From the NCBI GenBank assembly GCA_030765325.1, contig JAVCCT010000135.1, forward strand, positions 1 to 8,676: a DNA stretch of 8,676 nt. The letters run 5' to 3'. Made by a program: the position numbers and the translations under genes. A model generated the notes under the pieces. That model was not told the origin of the DNA. It searched no databases and worked only from the letters and a program-made list of their open reading frames with translations. Shown here piece after piece: positions 5,912 to 8,676 of the stretch; the stretch's first letter is position 1; every line of letters begins with the position of its first letter. The stretch comes from Candidatus Stygibacter frigidus. Lineage in GTDB: Bacteria > Cloacimonadota > Cloacimonadia > Cloacimonadales > TCS61.

Positions 5912-6931
5912 TTAGCGCACGGTTTTAAAGCATTCCAGACCTTGTGACCTAAGTTTCTGCTGGTTTTTCAGTAAATCACTTTCGGTTTTATAAGGTCCCA
6001 CAAGAACTTTATATAAAGTGCCCTGTCTGGTTTCCACCGGGTCAATATTTACGGTATAGTTCAAAGCTTCCAGTTCTGCTACTCTACGGGTAAGATTATA
6101 ATCTTTGATAAAAGCACCAACCTGGAGGAACATCCCCTTAAGTTTTGGTTCAGGTTCTGGAGCAGGCTTGGGAACGGGTTTTGGCTCAGGTTTAGGTTCT
6201 GGAGCAGGTTTGGGCATTTCTGCTTTTGCTATTTCCGGTTCAGGCTCTGGCTCAGGTTCAACAGGCGGCATAGATTCCACTTCTGCCAAACCTTTTGAGG
6301 TGATATCATTGATCCTGTCAGTAGCACTAAAAGTTAAAGGATGGTAGGGGAATTCAATCTTCATTTTATCATACATTTCCATTGCTGCCTGATAATTGCC
6401 CACTTTTTCCTGAGTGCTGCCCGTTTTATAGAATACCAGTGGTTTTTGCTGCCGCAGATAGCGTCCTTTAGTTAATTCATCCAGAGTATTAAGCGCTTTA
6501 TAATATTCGAGCAATCTTATATATGCCTCTGAAACATAAAGGTAACTGGTTTCAATATTATTATAATTATCTGACTTGATGATATAATCATCAAAGGTTG
6601 TGATAGCTTTATTATATTTTCCCCAGCCAAACAGGTTTTGTCCCATCCAGAAACCGCGTTCTGGAACATATTTTGTGGAGCAATCTTTAAGATATTTATC
6701 TGCTTCTTCATAATCTCTTCGCAGCAGGTAATATTTTGCCAGTTCAAACCGGGCAAGACTACCATATTTACCATCTTTATCTTCTTTGATGATCTCCTGG
6801 AATGCTTTCACATATTCATCTTCCTGGATGAGTGAAATTGCCTGATTATAGAGCTTCTCCAGGCGGGATTCTCCCCAAAGTGACAAACTGATAAAAATTA
6901 TAACAAATAATAGCAAAACCTTACGTGACAT
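5912..6931 (-). CDS. Exported TPR-repeat protein with Pro/Glu/Lys linker and C-terminal SPOR domain
   Basis: The 339-residue protein starts with a Sec-type signal sequence (SRK then a hydrophobic core, about 1-20, no lipobox). Residues 22-215 are helical with TPR-like pairs, for example SLARFELAKYYLLRRDYEEA (58-77), NKAITTFDDYI (107-117) and VFYKTGSTQEKVGNYQAAME (166-185). A low-complexity stretch at 222-265 is built from PEPEP, PAPEPKP and PKPVPKP units. The C-terminus (267-338) is a SPOR domain: GMFLQVGAF (266-274) at the start and LYKVLVGPYKTESDL (306-320) near the end. SPOR domains bind glycan strands lacking stem peptides, typically at the septum, so a periplasmic role in cell wall or division is likely; the exact job is unknown. 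The ATG at 6931 has AGGAG 5 nt upstream and begins directly with the signal peptide. An ATG at 6949, overlapping the previous stop as ATGA, would add six residues and is less likely. Confidence 0.88.
   Translation of the reverse strand: MSRKVLLLFVIIFISLSLWGESRLEKLYNQAISLIQEDEYVKAFQEIIKEDKDGKYGSLARFELAKYYLLRRDYEEADKYLKDCSTKYVPERGFWMGQNLFGWGKYNKAITTFDDYIIKSDNYNNIETSYLYVSEAYIRLLEYYKALNTLDELTKGRYLRQQKPLVFYKTGSTQEKVGNYQAAMEMYDKMKIEFPYHPLTFSATDRINDITSKGLAEVESMPPVEPEPEPEPEIAKAEMPKPAPEPKPEPKPVPKPAPEPEPKLKGMFLQVGAFIKDYNLTRRVAELEALNYTVNIDPVETRQGTLYKVLVGPYKTESDLLKNQQKLRSQGLECFKTVR
6137..6268 (-). repeat. Pro/Glu/Lys-coding repeat tract with 21-bp direct repeats
   Basis: This tract encodes residues 222-265 of the SPOR protein. 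At DNA level 6152-6172 and 6194-6214 are 21-bp direct repeats differing at one position, 42 bp apart, and shorter GGTTCAGG/GGCTCAGG-like units recur across 6140-6262. Such a tract can change length by slippage or recombination without breaking the frame if whole codons are gained or lost. In the protein it is probably an extended spacer between the TPR part and the wall-binding SPOR domain. Confidence 0.7.
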
Positions 6932-6936
6932 ACTAT

Positions 6937-6941
6937 CTCCT
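6937..6941 (-). promoter_or_regulatory. Shine-Dalgarno site deciding the start of the SPOR protein
   Basis: On the minus strand this reads AGGAG, 5 nt before the ATG at 6931. It lies in the 14-nt gap after the U32 gene stop. It supports the internal ATG over the ATG at 6949; AAAGGA about 10 nt upstream of 6949 leaves the longer form possible. Confidence 0.7.
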
Positions 6942-6945
6942 GGGT

Positions 6946-8151
6946 TCATTTATCTTCGATCCTTTTTCTTAATATCCCCTGTGAAGGGCATTTACCCTCA
7001 ATTTCAATCTTTACGACAGTGTTTGGTTTTGTAAAGAAAATTTGCTCAGATTCTTCATTTATCATATTACCGGCTTTCATTCTGATATCTCCAGAACGAT
7101 TAGGAAACACCAGCTCGATCTCTTCATCCACACTAAATTTTGATTTCACGTTTACGGTTATCCAGTTATTTTCATGCTCAATTATCTCTCCCAGAAACTG
7201 GTAATTCCTGATATATGCTGATGAATCATAATACTGTTTCTCCATGCTGTTCAATCCCTCAAAAAAGCCTTCACTATATACGCGGTGACTCACTTTTTCC
7301 AGTTCATGGCGCAGCTCCGGGTCGATTGCTATGTTCTGTTGCACAGCGCTAATGGCTTCGCGATAGATACGCGTCACATTTGCCACGTAATACAGGCTTT
7401 TCATTCTACCCTCTATCTTGATGGAATCCACGCCTGCCTGGGCAATTTCTGTCATTCTATCTATGAGGCAAAGGTCACGGGAATTAAGGATATAGCTGCC
7501 ATACTCGTCTTCTTCGATGGTGAATTCCTCATCAGGACGGCTTTTTTCTTTGAGGTAATATTCCCAGCGGCAGGGTTGGCTGCAATCTCCCAGATTGGCA
7601 TGTCTGCCATTTAGATAAGCACTCAAAAGGCAGCGTCCGGAATAACTCATGCACATGGCACCGTGCACGAACATCTCAAGTTCCATTTCAGGAACGCGCT
7701 GTTTGATCTCAGAGATTTCATTAATGCCCAGTTCACGCGCCAGGATGATGCGTTTTGCGCCAGCCTGCTGCCAGAATTTCACGGAGCTCCAGGAAGTAAC
7801 GTTTGCCTGAGTGCTGATGTGCACCGAGATGTGCGGAGCATATTGCTGCGCTTGCATAAGAACACCCGGATCGCTTATGATGAGGGCATCCACGTGCAGT
7901 TCAGCCAGGAATTGGAGATATTCTTTTAGATGGGCTATTTCTTTATTATGGGCATAGATATTTACTGTGATATAGATCTTTTTGCCTGCTGCATGAACAC
8001 TCTGCACTGCCTGGGATAGTTCACTGCTATCAAAATTACGGCTGTGACTCCGGAGTCCAAAACTGGTGCCTGAGGCATACACGGCATCTGCTCCGTATGC
8101 CAGGGCATATTGTAATTTATGGATATCTCCGGCAGGGGATAGTAATTCCAT
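6946..8151 (-). CDS. U32 family protein, TrhP/YegQ-like (probable tRNA U34 hydroxylation)
   Basis: The 401-residue protein belongs to the U32 'peptidase' family. It opens with MELLSPAGDIHKLQYALAYG (1-20), the usual family start, then a TIM-barrel-like region. The U32 signature EMFVHGAMCMSYSGRCLLSA is at 159-178, followed by GDCSQPCRWEY (188-198). C167, C174, C190 and C194 match the four cysteines expected to hold an iron-sulfur cluster, and NSRDLCLI (223-230) plus VDSIKIEGRMKS (241-252) are further family blocks. A small C-terminal beta-rich domain (about 315-398) follows. Within U32 the pattern is closest to E. coli YegQ (TrhP) and Bacillus YrrO, which use prephenate in forming 5-hydroxyuridine at tRNA wobble position 34; other branches hydroxylate 23S rRNA or act in ubiquinone synthesis, so the exact substrate is inferred. 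The gene begins 14 nt after the rho stop with no clear ribosome binding site, suggesting coupled translation, and ends 14 nt before the SPOR gene. Confidence 0.87.
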   Translation of the reverse strand: MELLSPAGDIHKLQYALAYGADAVYASGTSFGLRSHSRNFDSSELSQAVQSVHAAGKKIYITVNIYAHNKEIAHLKEYLQFLAELHVDALIISDPGVLMQAQQYAPHISVHISTQANVTSWSSVKFWQQAGAKRIILARELGINEISEIKQRVPEMELEMFVHGAMCMSYSGRCLLSAYLNGRHANLGDCSQPCRWEYYLKEKSRPDEEFTIEEDEYGSYILNSRDLCLIDRMTEIAQAGVDSIKIEGRMKSLYYVANVTRIYREAISAVQQNIAIDPELRHELEKVSHRVYSEGFFEGLNSMEKQYYDSSAYIRNYQFLGEIIEHENNWITVNVKSKFSVDEEIELVFPNRSGDIRMKAGNMINEESEQIFFTKPNTVVKIEIEGKCPSQGILRKRIEDK

Positions 8152-8165
8152 GTATCTATGGTTAA

Positions 8166-8676
8166 TTAGCGGCTCATTGAGTTGAGGAATTCTTTATTAT
8201 CAGCAGTTACGCTCATTTTGCTTTGCAGCATTTCTATACCCTGCACAGGGCTCATGGTTTTGAGGAACTTGCGCAATACGAACATCCGGTTACGGGTTTC
8301 TTCACTGAGCAGTAATTCTTCCTTACGGGTTCCACTGCGGATAAGATCGACTGCTGGATAAAGACGAAGGTCACTAATCGTGCGGTCAAGCACTAATTCC
8401 ATATTACCAGTTCCCTTAAATTCTTCAAATATCACCTGATCCATCCTGCTGCCGGTATCTACCAGGGCAGTGGCGATAATGGTAAGGCTGCCTTTTTCCA
8501 GAGCGTTTCTGGCAGCACCAAAGAATTTTTTGGGACGATGGATACTATTGGAATCCAAACCACCAGAAAGCACCTTTCCACTGGAAGGGGTAGCCATATT
8601 ATAAGCACGGGCAAGACGCGTGATACTATCAAGCATGATAACCACATCACCACCGAGCTCAACCATGCGCTTTGCC
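8166..8676 (-). CDS. rho: Transcription termination factor Rho (C-terminal part, truncated by window edge)
   Basis: The last 169 residues of Rho are visible; the N-terminal RNA-binding domain and Walker A lie beyond the right edge. Rho is a hexameric RNA-dependent ATPase that travels along nascent RNA and releases RNA polymerase. Visible landmarks are the Walker B block VVIMLDSITRLARAYN, the Q-loop region SSGKVLSGGLDSN, HRPKKFFGAARN, GSLTIIATALVDTGSRMD, the R-loop FKGTGNMEL, and RSGTRKEELL, which holds the arginine finger in characterised Rho proteins. The reading frame runs without interruption to the edge, so the in-frame Met near 8666 is internal. The stop is 14 nt before the U32 gene, and rho is the first visible gene of the leftward cluster; whether it is the first gene of the operon cannot be seen. 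Confidence 0.98.
   Translation of the reverse strand, partial: AKRMVELGGDVVIMLDSITRLARAYNMATPSSGKVLSGGLDSNSIHRPKKFFGAARNALEKGSLTIIATALVDTGSRMDQVIFEEFKGTGNMELVLDRTISDLRLYPAVDLIRSGTRKEELLLSEETRNRMFVLRKFLKTMSPVQGIEMLQSKMSVTADNKEFLNSMSR

Noticed and set aside
6137..6268. CRISPR-like or tandem repeat array
   Set aside because: The repeats are in frame, degenerate and codon-periodic within a coding region, with no regular spacers.
6105..6347. Plus-strand Gly/Ser-repeat open frame
   Set aside because: It is the antisense reading of the Pro/Glu/Lys linker of the SPOR protein, which produces Gly-Ser repeats automatically.
8166..8666. Rho fragment as a short standalone gene starting at the Met near 8666
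   Set aside because: The frame stays open to the window edge with Rho-like residues (A-K-R) before this Met, so it is the 3' part of a full-length rho.

Overview
This window looks like ordinary chromosome from a Gram-negative, moderately AT-rich bacterium. Secreted proteins with Sec signal peptides, a SPOR-domain envelope protein and the family mix fit the wider FCB assemblage. Candidatus Cloacimonadota is my best guess, but this rests on general resemblance rather than a marker gene, so treat it as tentative. No plasmid, phage, transposase, CRISPR, tRNA or rRNA signal was found.

Layout. Positions 1-236 are non-coding and hold two inverted-repeat structures (1-27 and a nested one at 33-107), followed by candidate promoter elements. 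A single rightward gene, ornithine aminotransferase (rocD, 237-1478), ends at a textbook intrinsic terminator (1504-1528). Positions 1529-1648 are non-coding and hold an imperfect hairpin. Everything from 1649 to the right edge is on the minus strand. In transcription order it is rho (3' part, cut by the window edge), a U32-family protein of the TrhP/YegQ type, a signal-peptide/TPR/SPOR envelope protein, mutS, a secreted serpin, and a DUF523 protein. The gaps between these genes are only 4 to 25 nt, so they are probably one operon.

How the genes fit together. The leftward cluster combines transcription termination (Rho), probable tRNA wobble-uridine hydroxylation (TrhP-like), a cell-wall binding protein, mismatch repair (MutS), a protease inhibitor and a probable iron-sulfur DUF523 enzyme. 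There is no obvious common pathway; it reads as a co-transcribed housekeeping cluster with one accessory gene, the serpin. The serpin has an intact inhibitory-type hinge and a predicted Met-Ser scissile bond, and is the most distinctive item here. RocD links ornithine to glutamate semialdehyde, consistent with amino-acid catabolism. I did not find a convincing undescribed multi-gene system; the most worthwhile leads are the serpin and the intergenic inverted repeats.
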